Shown here: positions 12,572-22,484 of the stretch, one piece after another
How positions within the stretch are numbered: position 1 is the first letter of the stretch
Layout of the letters: every line of letters starts with the position of its first letter
Source: Symsagittifera roscoffensis
Lineage: Eukaryota; Xenacoelomorpha; Acoela; Convolutidae
DNA length: 62,000 nucleotides
Direction: 5' to 3'
Assembly (NCBI RefSeq): GCF_963678635.1
Contig: NC_087063.1
Span: forward strand, 25,526,764 to 25,588,763
Program-made: the position numbers and the translations under genes
The notes under the pieces: generated by a model
Told to the model about the DNA's origin: nothing
Database searches by the model: none
What the model saw: the letters and a program-made list of their open reading frames with translations, nothing else

Positions 12572-12723
12572 GTTTTAAAGTCTAATTTCGCGCAAGTGAA
12601 GCAATTTAGTAGCATTTGCTCTAAAAAAACCGATTATTTGATTATTCGTTTTAAAGTCTAATTTCGAGCAAGTGAAGCAATTTAGTAGCACTTGCTCTAA
12701 AAATACCGATAATTTGATTAAGT
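12572..12723 (+). repeat. 76-bp tandem duplication
   Basis: Two copies start at 12572 and 12648, each beginning gttttaaagtctaatttcg and containing gcaagtgaagcaatttagta. Only a few substitutions separate them, so the duplication looks fairly recent. Confidence 0.85.
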
Positions 12724-13099
12724 TATGGTTAATTCATTTTACCGAAGAAAAACTTGTGTTTGAAGATTCATGTAAAGCTTGCCTGACACTCTAACATAAA
12801 TTTTTCTTCATAATGATGCCTGAAAAAACTGAGTTTGTTCGACTTTTTTTTGGCTTTTCTGTTCTGATATTCATTTTGGGCTTATTTTGGAGACTTAAGG
12901 TCCATAGAATGGTCGGAGAAACTATCGCATTCAAGCACTTTTCATGACCGCTTTTGCGCGGAGTAGACGGAAGTTTGAAACGGTAAGCAACCCATGGCAA
13001 AATTGGACTGTTTTGTTTGAGCTTGCAGAAAAGTTACGACATTTGTCGTGAGTGTCTTCAGGCTCAATATTTTAATATTCCTACCATTTGTTTAAAAAA

Positions 13100-13412
13100 T
13101 GGTCTGGTCTCACCATGCATTGATTTGACAAGTCCTCTCTACACATGGACCATTTTCCGACATTCTCTCTCGAAACATGGATGCATTTAGGGCAACTCTG
13201 CTGTATCCATGGCTCAGTTTGCGACTCACCTATTTTCTTAAGGCCATGGCGGGCCCTACTTTCACCGTTTACTTGGGGTCTTTCCTCCGCGGGGGAGAGG
13301 GATGTCATCCATTTCGCCGTAGCCGGTCCCACCTTGAGGGATCGGAAGACACTGGGACCCACGACCTCTGTGTTAAAGGCCGAGCGTTTTACCCACTCAA
13401 CCATGGCTGCTC
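13100..13412 (-). mobile_element. tRNA-derived SINE (minus strand)
   Basis: Read on the minus strand from about 13412, the sequence starts like a tRNA. It has an A-box-like tggttgagtgggtaaaacgc, an anticodon arm with loop ttaacac (AAC, valine-like), and a decayed T arm around gtgggtcccagt. About 240 bp of GC-richer body follow (gacatccctctcccccgcgg, then ggccttaagaaaatagg). This layout is typical of SINEs transcribed by RNA polymerase III. The B box departs from consensus, so the copy is old. The GC-rich body leaves both strands open for about 100 codons; those frames are by-products. Confidence 0.65.
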
Positions 13413-13429
13413 ACCGACGTGCACGTTGC

Positions 13430-15045
13430 CTGGCCGAATCTTTGCGCTTTCGTTGATCATGAATGCTCTACTACAAAATTATGTATATTTGTTATATCTG
13501 TTTTAAAAAATGAACTCAACTGAAGTTTAACAGCTGTTTTAGTGGATTTTTTAGGTCGTTAACATAAAATACAAAAGCTTTGAGGTCTCAATTAACCATC
13601 AAAATCTAATTTGTAGGAAAATCGACCATTGATTTCAACAACCAAATTCAAAGAAAGCTAAACCTAAAGGGTATTACTTTAAAGAAAACGCTTAAAAACA
13701 AAGTTACCTTTCATAAATGGATTTGCAATAGGGGATTCGAAACGAATCATTAGGAAGCGAGGGTTATGTTTTGTTTCAAGCCACTTCTCCCAAAATATCC
13801 TTTTAATCATGTAAACTTTGAAATTGTTTTGGTGTTTTCATTGACAACTTTTATGATTTCAGGGACCAACTGTATAATTATTCGAGAAATTTCCAGTCCA
13901 TTGGTCCGCGGTTCAAATTGTCACATAACGCAAAAACTACAGGTATTTTTGTATTTAATTTTATAACAGTTCTTACCATAAACAATGGGATTTGCATTTG
14001 AAATGGGTTAACTCGTCACCTTTCTCGCTTATATCCCTGTATAAATTATTCTTTTGATCTGGAATTTAGGTAATTTGACACAAATTTTTAGTGATCTTTT
14101 TGAAAAGACACAAGCTTCTCCTGTTATTCAACTGATTTGCATTCATGTGAGGGTTATTTGTTTATTCAGCTTACACTTACATCGTTGCTTTGAAAGAAAA
14201 AAAAACATTACGAAATCAATTTTCCCTGTTTTCGGTTTATGTAGCGTTTGCATCGCCGATAGGGTCACTAAAAACACTTCATAACTTTTTCTCGCGGCAA
14301 CAGAATTTTTCTATACCTTCCATTTCCTGCCTTTTATGCGCTTAAAATTATTTCAACAATTCAAAGAGTTAAAATTTTTATGATTGATTGATCGCATCAA
14401 TTTAAAGGCGCAATTTTTCTTCTGCGGTTGGTAAAACTTTATAATTAACTAGTGTGAAACATAAAAAAGTTTTAAATCAATTTCTATCAGCTATGCATTC
14501 TCTTCGGCGTGCGATGAGGGGCGAGGTGTCGACACAGTTGATGGGTTTAAAGGTAGTCAAAACTTATTTTCTATATTCTTTCAGCAAACTCGGCTCCATC
14601 CTCAGCCTATAGATGTTTTCATTGGATAGATTCTGAAGCTTCAACCTGTTTTTGCCTTTCGTTTGTCTTCTGATTCAAAACAAAAACAGCCTCAAGCGTT
14701 AGAGACTGTCCAATGATTAAAAAAAACTATAAAATTAGCAGAGGCCAATTTGATTAAATACCTTTGAATTTTTTTTGCATGGAACCCGATTACTTAAAGA
14801 AAACAAACAATATCAAGATAAAGAATATTTTAAATTATAATTTTTGTCTCCTTTTTTCATACTCTCACATTGTTGAATTATTTTTCTTTTAATTTTACTG
14901 AATGATAAAAGACAAGAGAATTGTTGTTTCCGAATTCAACTGTGTGTTCTTAATAAAAAAAGGTGGCTAGTAACATTCTCAGAACAAAAGTTTTTCAAAT
15001 TATAAATTTGTTTTCGCTGCCTTGCGCACTTTTTCGGAATGGACT
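13430..15045. other. No gene seen
   Basis: AT-rich sequence. The short open frames at 13766-13966 and 14054-14284 have no domain or conserved pattern. Confidence 0.45.
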
Positions 15046-15051
15046 TTCACT

Positions 15052-15310
15052 CAGTGGCGTGCACAAGATTTTTTTGAAGGGGGATGTTTCAAAAAGTGTT
15101 CAAAACATTTTTCGAATTTTTAGTTTGAAAAAAAAAATGGTTTTACGAGCTCTGTTAAAACCCTATTAAGAAAAGCCAAAATACCTTTTTGAGCAATTTT
15201 TGGGAAATCGATGTCGTAAAAAAGTACCAAAGGGGGAACCTTTGGGAAACATTTGGCGGCAAGAAATGAGGGAACGGTAGCCGTCCCTCCTTCGGCGCGC
15301 AGCTGGTATT
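15052..15310. mobile_element. Fragment of a second hAT-like terminal family
   Basis: It starts with cagtggcgtgcacaagattt and a G-rich run, a terminus resembling but distinct from the main MITE family. At about 15217-15290 a block (caaagggggaacctttggg, then gtccctccttcggcgcgc) resembles the main family in reverse. It is probably a diverged subfamily or two fused fragments. Confidence 0.45.
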
Positions 15311-15756
15311 CAGCCTTGACAAACTTATGCTTTTTTGAAGGTGATTCAACTATTTTAGATTTGTTGTGTTTTTGTAATCCTGGGTTGCTCAAACTTGGTT
15401 AAGCGTGGTGTTAAAATGATACATTTTCGATGTAGAAAAACTACTTGTCATGCAAACCTATATAGTTCCGTTCCATACTTACAGAAAACTATATGAGAAT
15501 TATATGATAATCATTTTACCCTGGATGACTAAGATTATTTTAATTATAAATATTTTAGTTTAGCTTCATTTTTTTTTTCGTTTTGACCTTAACACAAAAA
15601 ATAAAATTTTTCTCAAATAAGAGAAACAACTGTTGAAGTGGTGAAAACAGATGAGATTTGAGATTGTTTTAATTTTGAGATTTTATTTGAGATTTTAGTT
15701 TTAGTTTTTGATTTTAGTTTTATATAGAATTAGAATTGAAAATCCTACTTTTTTGA

Positions 15757-16208
15757 ATACTATACAGGGGCGGATTTAGTGGGGGGGAGGGGCGGGGGGG
15801 ACGGACGTTCTCTTTCCTCAGGGATTCGACCCCCTGCCGACCCAAAGTGTCCCCCCTTTGGTACTTTTTAAGAAATCCATTTCTGCCGACCGACCCTAAA
15901 ACTTTTCTAAAGGCGCCTTCGGCGCCAATGTATACTAACTTTGAGGGGGAGCATGCAACAAAAAAACGCAATTTTTTTCAAAATTTTTCAAAAAGTGCCT
16001 AAAAACGGCTTTTTTGACCTGTTTTTTCAAAAATTAGCCTGCGGCGCAGAAAATTTGGCCAAAACAGGGAGGACTATTTAGTGCTTTAGGAGAGCTCGGA
16101 AAATCAAATTGGTCGACCTAAAATAAGAAGGTCGTCAAAATTTCCGAAAATTTTTTGAAAATCCGCACCCCCCTCAAACAAATCCTAGATCCGCCCCCTG
16201 ATACTATA
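15757..16208 (+). mobile_element. Complete hAT-like MITE with 8-bp target-site duplication
   Basis: The element spans 15765-16200. It runs from caggggcggatttag to ctagatccgccccctg, which form inverted termini. It is flanked on both sides by atactata (15757-15764 and 16201-16208). An 8-bp target duplication with CAGGGG termini is the hallmark of the hAT superfamily. The body holds blocks that define the family: gattcgaccccctgccgac, aaggcgccttcggcgcca, gagagctcggaaaatcaa and ggtcgacctaaaa. At about 436 bp it has no transposase and would depend on one supplied elsewhere. This is the reference copy for the other family members in the window. Confidence 0.85.
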
Positions 16209-17456
16209 TAAGGCTTTATAAAATTTAAATGGTTGAAGTATTGGCCCGTTTTTTTGACCGATCAACGTTTATCTGGTCATATGAAAGCAACTAGAACAAA
16301 CTTGGTCCAACAAAAAAATTTGCGACCAAAACCTTACAGCAAATGAAAATTTTTCCCACATTTTTGGTGGTGTCACTTTCTAAAAAAAGTCTTCCGTAAC
16401 CTTGTTAAAAATGCGTACCCTTTAGTTTTCGTTATAAAAAATAAACAATCAGCATTTTTCTAAAGACTCAATGAATGGAATTGTGTTAGAAATCATTTTC
16501 TTTCAAGGAACTGTATGTAGAAAAGCTTTTGTTATATGGAAGTTAATCCAGAACTAAATTTGACGATCGTTTCAATGCAATTTCTAAAACTTTTTACCGC
16601 ACATTGAGACGTCAATTATAAGAACAATTTCATGTTTTTTTAAGTTGCCGTGTAGCAAAAAAACTGATGTGTTCGCTCAACTCTTGAGTCATGAATGACA
16701 TAATATATCCATAATTTAATTTTCAATTAAAGTTTCAGGTTATTGAATATGAGTACTCTAAATAAAAAAGATTGCCTCAAGTAAATTTGAAACACTTTTA
16801 AGTTGTTGCTGCTCTCAGAGTATTCAAAAAAATGCGTTTTTTAATGCACGACGGCAATATTGCGAACAATTTTAATCTGCCTAATAAAAAATTAACACTC
16901 AAAATTTGGCTTTCATATTGCACTCAAGGAAATTATTTTGGAAAACAATTTTGTCGTTAATTTTACAAGATTGTATGGAAAAATTGAATGCACTTAACTG
17001 AAAAATGGACAAAAAACTTTTCAATCTAAACGATTATTTTTATTATCAAAGTCACTCGTTAAAACTTTTTCCGTGAAACTGTTGTACCGTATGACCAAAT
17101 AGACCGCCGTAGATTGTTTTTAATTTTTCGCAAAAAAACTTAACTAAAGAATAAAATTATGATGGCTCGAAAACAGTGCCTGTGCAAGATCTAGGTCGAA
17201 ATTACTCAAAAAAAGTTCTCTCTTTTCACCCACACAATATTGTTTGAAGCCATAATGCAATCATAAAGAAGTGATCATTACGAGATCAAACTGAGCTCTG
17301 GGTAGGCGCACAATTTAGATCATTTGCAAATAATCAGTATTTGAGATGATTTGAGATTGAACTCAAGTGCTTTAATTGGATGAGAGATTAATTGGGGGAA
17401 AATTTTTGTTGCGGATGGGTTGAAATCGATTTATTAAATTTCTTCAGTTTTTTCAG
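16209..17456. other. No gene seen
   Basis: AT-rich sequence without a supported exon or repeat. Confidence 0.45.
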
Positions 17457-17632
17457 TTGGCAGGAATTGAGAACGAAGGTGGCGGTAAGTTTGCAGGAAT
17501 TGCGATCAAAGTTAATGTGAGTTGGGGCAGAAATGAAATGGAAGTTGAGGCTAAGCTGGCACGAGTTGAGATCAAATGTTGGGATGTAGCGCATTTCTTA
17601 GCAGTAATTGAGATTGAACTCGCTGGTGACCA
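17457..17632 (+). repeat. Degenerate 33-bp minisatellite (about 5 units)
   Basis: Units of 32-34 bp begin at about 17459, 17492, 17526, 17558 and 17590. Each starts gca and most carry a 'gaattgagatcaaag'-like block. Because the unit length is close to a multiple of three, an open frame of 133 codons runs through it (17457-17858), with an 11-residue periodicity such as AGIAIKVNVSW and RVEIKCWDVAH. A tttttcag acceptor-like sequence precedes it. I favour a minisatellite over a coding repeat. Confidence 0.5.
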
Positions 17633-17670
17633 CGTGGTAAAAAAAAATAATTTAAAACGGTACAATATAT

Positions 17671-18005
17671 GTAACTGGAATCCGCAAACAAAATGCGGTT
17701 TCCACTTAGTGTTTGCAAATTCCGCTTGCGATTTGCAGATTCGGCTGACAGTTGCGGATTCAGCAACAGCTCAACTTAACTATACACATTTTTTGTTATT
17801 TGATTGCGAGTTCCACAAAATGTTCTGGAATCCGCAAAATTTGCTGCGGATTTCATAAATTCGCCTGTTTTTAAAGCGACTGCGAATGGTACGGTGCTGT
17901 AGCTACTTTTTTGGAATCCAAAACAGCACAAAAATAAAGAAAAAAGTAGAACTGTTGCGGATTCCGCAGCAAACCTGATTTTGGCCTGTTGCGAAATCCG
18001 CTTAC
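17671..18005. repeat. Cluster of tgcggatt / aatccgca motifs in both orientations
   Basis: At least eight copies of a gcggatt core occur as direct and inverted copies, for example ggaatccgcaaa, gttgcggattcag, ggaatccgcaaaatttgctgcgg and gttgcggattccgcagc. Larger inverted similarity surrounds the cluster (acagttgcggattcagcaac against a later gaactgttgcggattccgc). It is probably a MITE with short internal repeats and encodes nothing. Confidence 0.5.
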
Positions 18006-18416
18006 TTTTTTTCAAAATGCACAGATTGGTCTCGTAAAAGTTATATTCAATGTTGAAAAGTAACTTGCAGACTTTTATGATTAATATGAGTCATTAGACT
18101 TAGAGTTACAAGATGCGCGTTTTGGCCAAGTCATCCATTTTGTATTTGGATATCTGGATTATCTCAGGAAACATGTTATCTTTGCATCAATACACAACAA
18201 TTTGAGCAGAGAGTGCGCAAAAAACGCATTTTTCTGTCAAAACTTTCAAAAAAAACCTCAAATTTGCATTTTGACGAAACTTCTTTTTCTGGTTTTTAGT
18301 AAGACTAAAGGATATCAATTTTGATTGACCCGGAAAAAACTTAACAACTCCTTCTCCTTTTAAAAATTTGAAGAAAGTTTGCAAGTGCACTAGAACATCT
18401 CTCAAGCTTATGTACA

Positions 18417-18782
18417 GGCATTAGCGGATTTAGGGGGGGGGGGGGGGGGCGGAACGCCTCCCCCCTCAAGGATTCGATCCCCTGCCGACCCAAAGGGTCC
18501 CCCTTTGCACTATTTTGGATGGCTGGCTGTAAAATTTTTCTAAATGCGCCTCTGGCGGCAATATATACCAATTTTAAGGGGGGACCCCCTTCCGAAAAAA
18601 TGCGATTTCTTGGTTGGCCTGTTTTTTGAAAAATTGCTTGCGGCACGGTTAATTTGGTCAATATAGGTGACTTATAGTGATTTGGGAGAGCTCAGAAAAT
18701 CAATTTGGTCGACCTAAAAAAAGGTCGAGAAAAATTTCAATTTATTTTTCAAAATCCACCCCCCTCGAGAAACCTGTGTACA
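18417..18782 (+). mobile_element. hAT-like MITE copy
   Basis: It runs from caggcattagcggatttagg with a long G run through the blocks attcgatcccctgccgaccc, aaatgcgcctctggcgg, gagagctcagaaaatcaat and ggtcgacctaaaa. It ends around ccctcgagaaacctgtgtacagg. The left end is interrupted by a few extra bases. Confidence 0.7.
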
Positions 18783-19110
18783 GGGGCGGACTTAGATGAG
18801 GGGGCCTTTTCTCAGGGATCCGACCGCCTGACCACCCAAATGGTCCCCCTTCAAAACATTTTATGTCATCTTTTTTCTGCTGACCTACCTTAAATTTTTC
18901 GTAAGGGGTGGAAAAAAACATGATTGGTCAAAGCATTTAATAAAAGTGCCTGAAAATGTCTTTTCCGCTTTTTTTTTTGAAAGTTTTGCTTGCTTCAATT
19001 TTAGTCAAAATAGAGACTATCGTAATTTGAGCGGCCTCGAAAAACCTATTTGGTCGACTTGAATAAACGTCCGAGTAAAAATATCGGGCAGCTTATCGCT
19101 TAAACACCCG
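18780..19110 (+). mobile_element. hAT-like MITE copy, head-to-tail with the previous one
   Basis: A second copy starts immediately at caggggcggacttagatg (about 18780) and runs in the same orientation through cagggatccgaccgcctg, agtgcctgaaaatg and tttggtcgacttgaataaa, then fades near 19110. The two adjacent copies share the junction. Confidence 0.6.
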
Positions 19111-19242
19111 CATACCCCTATGAATCTTGTAATAACACCCCTTCCTTGTCCCAAAATAGACTTAACTATTTAATTGTTACGCATAACTGGATTTTGATCC
19201 CAGTAAAACCTAATCTTTTCTCCTAAATTGAATTGAAAATAG

Positions 19243-19368
19243 GATCCTGCACCTGTTAGCAAATTAAAGCTCGAACTTGAGGCCTGGCGTACTCAAATGG
19301 AGAAGGCAGGGCCAAATGAAAAACACACCAATGAAGAGATTAGAAGCTTTCCTTTTTTATTGTTCTAA
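19243..19368 (+). other. Short coding-like segment, possible relic exon (weak)
   Basis: A 40-codon frame follows a tag at 19240 and reads with a charged, helix-like composition (KLKLELEAWRTQMEKAGPNE). A gttag acceptor-like site lies at 19255-19259. No donor is convincing; the frame ends at taa about 19366. It could be a terminal exon, a relic or chance. Confidence 0.15.
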
Positions 19369-19369
19369 T

Positions 19370-20810
19370 GACTGTTTTTGATACTTTCCAAACGGACTCA
19401 ATTTGAGAAGATTCTAATTGATCTTATTATCTTTTTTACGTCATTCGACTTTTCAACGTCAAGTATGACTTTTTTTCTTACAGCAGTCGCACACAGCACA
19501 CAGCTTTTTTGAGGATGAAATTTACTTATTTTTCCAACCATTGAAAATGGGGATGAACTTTGAACTCGGGTGTGTTTTACTTTTTTTCTTTTTTCCCATG
19601 CAAGGTCAGGTACCACAAAAATCATCGGAATGGAAATTCAAGTCATTTTTAGTCGAACTACATTATATAAATGTCAAAAAAAATTCCCGGTGTCGGAAAA
19701 AACCGAGTTTTTTGATTTTTCGTCCCCTCTCGAGCGAATAAAGCGAGCAAGCAGGCTTGTAATGGGCTCATAATTTAACTTGTAAAATTAACTAATAATT
19801 AGTTTTACTCAAATCGAATTAGTTATCGAATAATCTCCCAGCGTCTTCCGGGGAATAGAAATTTTCCGGGGAGTAAAAAAAGCGAGAAAAAAATTTCAGC
19901 AAAAAATTGAAAAAATTTTTGAAAACTTTTTGATTTTTTGAAAATATTTAGTTTATGTGAAAACTGCTGTCAAACTTTTACAACATTTTTTATTGAAGTT
20001 ATAGGTTTTCATTTAGATTTATTGATCAGATCACATAAAAAACAAATAACGCAATTTGAAACAAAAGAGATATTTTTTTTGTAGTTTTTTAACTAATTTG
20101 TTCGGAACATTTCGTTCTACTTGCACAGCAACCGGCTATCGTTGTTTAGTTATCTACAAAGAATCATCTCATACACCTTTCATTAACATCATAAAAAATT
20201 GATTTACTTTCGAAACAAAGTGCATGTTGTTTCGTACGATTTTTTTGTTGCGCACATTCTTGAAAGAGTGGAAGATCTATTGCTATGGTCTTACTTCAGC
20301 TGACTCGAAATATCTCGAAAAACGGGGTTATGAGCTATCACATAAGAGTTACTTAATTTGTGACAGATATTTTTGAAAAATTCATAAAATTACTCGATTA
20401 AAAACGATAATTTTTTTTCTACATTTTATGGCATTTTATTGGGCCCCGCCGTGTTCAGTCTCCACTATATATCCTGCCACGGTTCCTAACAAACTGCTCA
20501 TGTAATATTTTGATACGGAAAGTGTAGCGCGCATTTTTTTCGCGGCGAATTATCCTGCACTAAAATAGTACTAAATTGAAGTAGGGCAAACTAATTGGTC
20601 TTATTATTTCCATACAAAACTCAAACTTTGACATTCAAACATTGTATTATCAATTCAAAAACCAAATTTGTTAATATTTTAGTAAACAAGAACTAGTCGA
20701 GACCAGTTAACGGGCAGTCGGAATACTCAGGTCTTTGCCCTCATACGAGCACCCTTCTAATTTAATTGGAATATAATAATTGATTTGATTCGCTTTCACA
20801 CTAAATTGGA
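19370..20810. other. No gene seen
   Basis: AT-rich sequence. Overlapping frames at 19398-19773 lie on both strands over the same bases and show no domain. Confidence 0.45.
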
Positions 20811-20812
20811 TT

Positions 20813-21125
20813 AGGGGATTCGACCTCCTGCCGACTCAAACATTCCCCACTTTGTTACTAATTTAAAACATCCATTTTCGCTAGACCAGCCCTAAATTTT
20901 TTTGCCATTGTATAATAAATTTGAGGGGGAAACGCGCGTCAAAAAAGAAGATGTTAGTCAAAATTAGTATATACTGGCACCAAAGGCGCTTATAGAAAAA
21001 TTTTAGGGCCCTTTAGCCAAAATGGATATCTCAAAATAGTACAAAAAAGGACCCCTTTTGGTCTGCCGGGGGTTGAATCCCTAAGGAAGGTATACGCCCC
21101 CCCCCCCCCGTAATTCCGCTACTGG
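20813..21125. mobile_element. Two hAT-like MITE pieces joined head to head
   Basis: The left half (20813-20960) reads forward: ggattcgacctcctgccgac, then aaatttgagggggaaacgcgcg. The right half (about 20965-21125) reads in reverse: ttagtatatactggcaccaa, aaggcgcttatagaaaaatt, then a C run and taattccgctactg. The two meet at their inner, normally central, sequences and together form an inverted repeat. Confidence 0.65.
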
Positions 21126-22150
21126 TAGCATTACAATTCATTGAAAATGAAATGTGTATAATATGCATTACAGTTCTCAAATTTAATACTTACACTATGC
21201 TCAAAACTACCACCTATTGTAACATTTCGACAAAAAGGGATCTAAGTCGTTCCAATTTCCAACAGGAAACTTGACTTAATGCATTAAATCACTCACTCCC
21301 TATTTGATAAAGAAGATTTTTAAAAATCATATATATGCTTATCATTTTGGAGCTCTAGATTATTCCTACTTCCCAAAAAGAAACAGTTCAAAAACTTTGA
21401 AGTTATAATTATAAAAAATATATAATAGCCAAAATACCGTGATTAGGATTGCTACTTGCAGCAAGTCGGATGGGTTCAAAAACTATTTGCTGCTTACATA
21501 TGATCAAACTTTTAATGACAGTTGCTCATTTTTTTCTACCAAAACGTTATGCACCAAATATCTAATCATTTTATTGAGTGCTTTCAAGTAAAAATCAACA
21601 ATCTAGAAGTAGCAAAAACGCATTAAAATAAGCAGCAATCCACATTTTTGCTTTAACATAAACACTTCAAAGGTTAAATTGTCTCTTTTCATTTCAACTT
21701 TAAAATTAAACTTAAGTACCCTTAAAATTTAAATTTTGCTCCTCTTAAACACTTTTTGTAACAAATTATTTTTTCATAATGATTGAATTTTTGGGAGCAA
21801 GTACGTATACTATCCCATTCTATCAAACTTTGAAGAGCGCAAGACTCGGTGTCAAGGTGGTAAGGTACAATTTTGAGGAGAACTTCTAATTTGCAGGCAA
21901 TCATTTTTCTAGTCAAAAATTTTACCGTTTTTCTGATCATTAACATTTCATGATTTATGATTTTATACACATTTTACAAATAAAAGATCAATTTTGATGA
22001 CCAAAAACACCAAACTGAAGAACCGATTTTGTTGATAGAAAAACTGCCAGAAAACCAACACAATTTCGCTTTCTGGTTTATTTTAGAAAAATCATGTTTT
22101 CGTTTTTTTGTTGAACATGAGTTTATTAACTTCTTTATCATTCTGTTTCA
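21126..22150. other. No gene seen; upstream of the GPCR gene
   Basis: AT-rich sequence that may be the last part of a 5'-UTR intron, since a strong acceptor (ttctgtttcag) closes it at about 22151. I see no promoter element that I can support. Confidence 0.4.
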
Positions 22151-22152
22151 GA

Positions 22153-22245
22153 AAACACCACTGTACACCACCCATTGATTCCACAAACTTCAGTCGTATA
22201 ACTACCTAAGCTTTTAATTGAAGCTACACCCAGTAACGAACATCA
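22153..22245 (+). other. Probable 5'-UTR part of GPCR coding exon 1
   Basis: A pyrimidine-rich acceptor ttctgtttcag ends at about 22151, and the sequence from there to the ATG at 22246 looks like untranslated exon. This implies at least one more noncoding exon upstream, which I cannot locate. Confidence 0.45.
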
Positions 22246-22484
22246 ATGCCCGAGGAAGTTCCGGCCAGCCCCCCGACCCCTTGGGCCATAATGACTTCAA
22301 AACCATCCGGGAGTGGTGGTAACAATAGGACAACAATGGACTTTTTCGCCCTGATGGAGTCTCAGCCCCACCCCTACGCCGAGCACCCGATAATGCGAAT
22401 TGTGTCCGAGTACATGTTTCTAGTCGTGGGAGCGATTGGAATTGTGGCTAATATTGTGGTCATTGTAACTGTACTCCTCACAAA
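22246..22484 (+). CDS. GPCR exon 1 (extracellular N-terminus and TM1)
   Basis: It encodes residues 1-79 plus two bases of codon 80. The ATG at 22246 is the first in frame after the acceptor at 22151. The proline- and serine-rich N-terminus has no signal peptide, which is normal for this family. TM1 is about residues 57-78. The donor is aaa|gtaaga, phase 2. Confidence 0.88.

Noticed and set aside
13340-13412. Functional tRNA-Val gene
   Set aside because: The T arm is decayed and no matching 3' acceptor stem follows. The continuing body points to a SINE.
13081-13506. Overlapping open frames of 103-109 codons on both strands
   Set aside because: They lie in the GC-richer SINE body. Frames are open on both strands and show no domain, and a tRNA-like head explains the segment.
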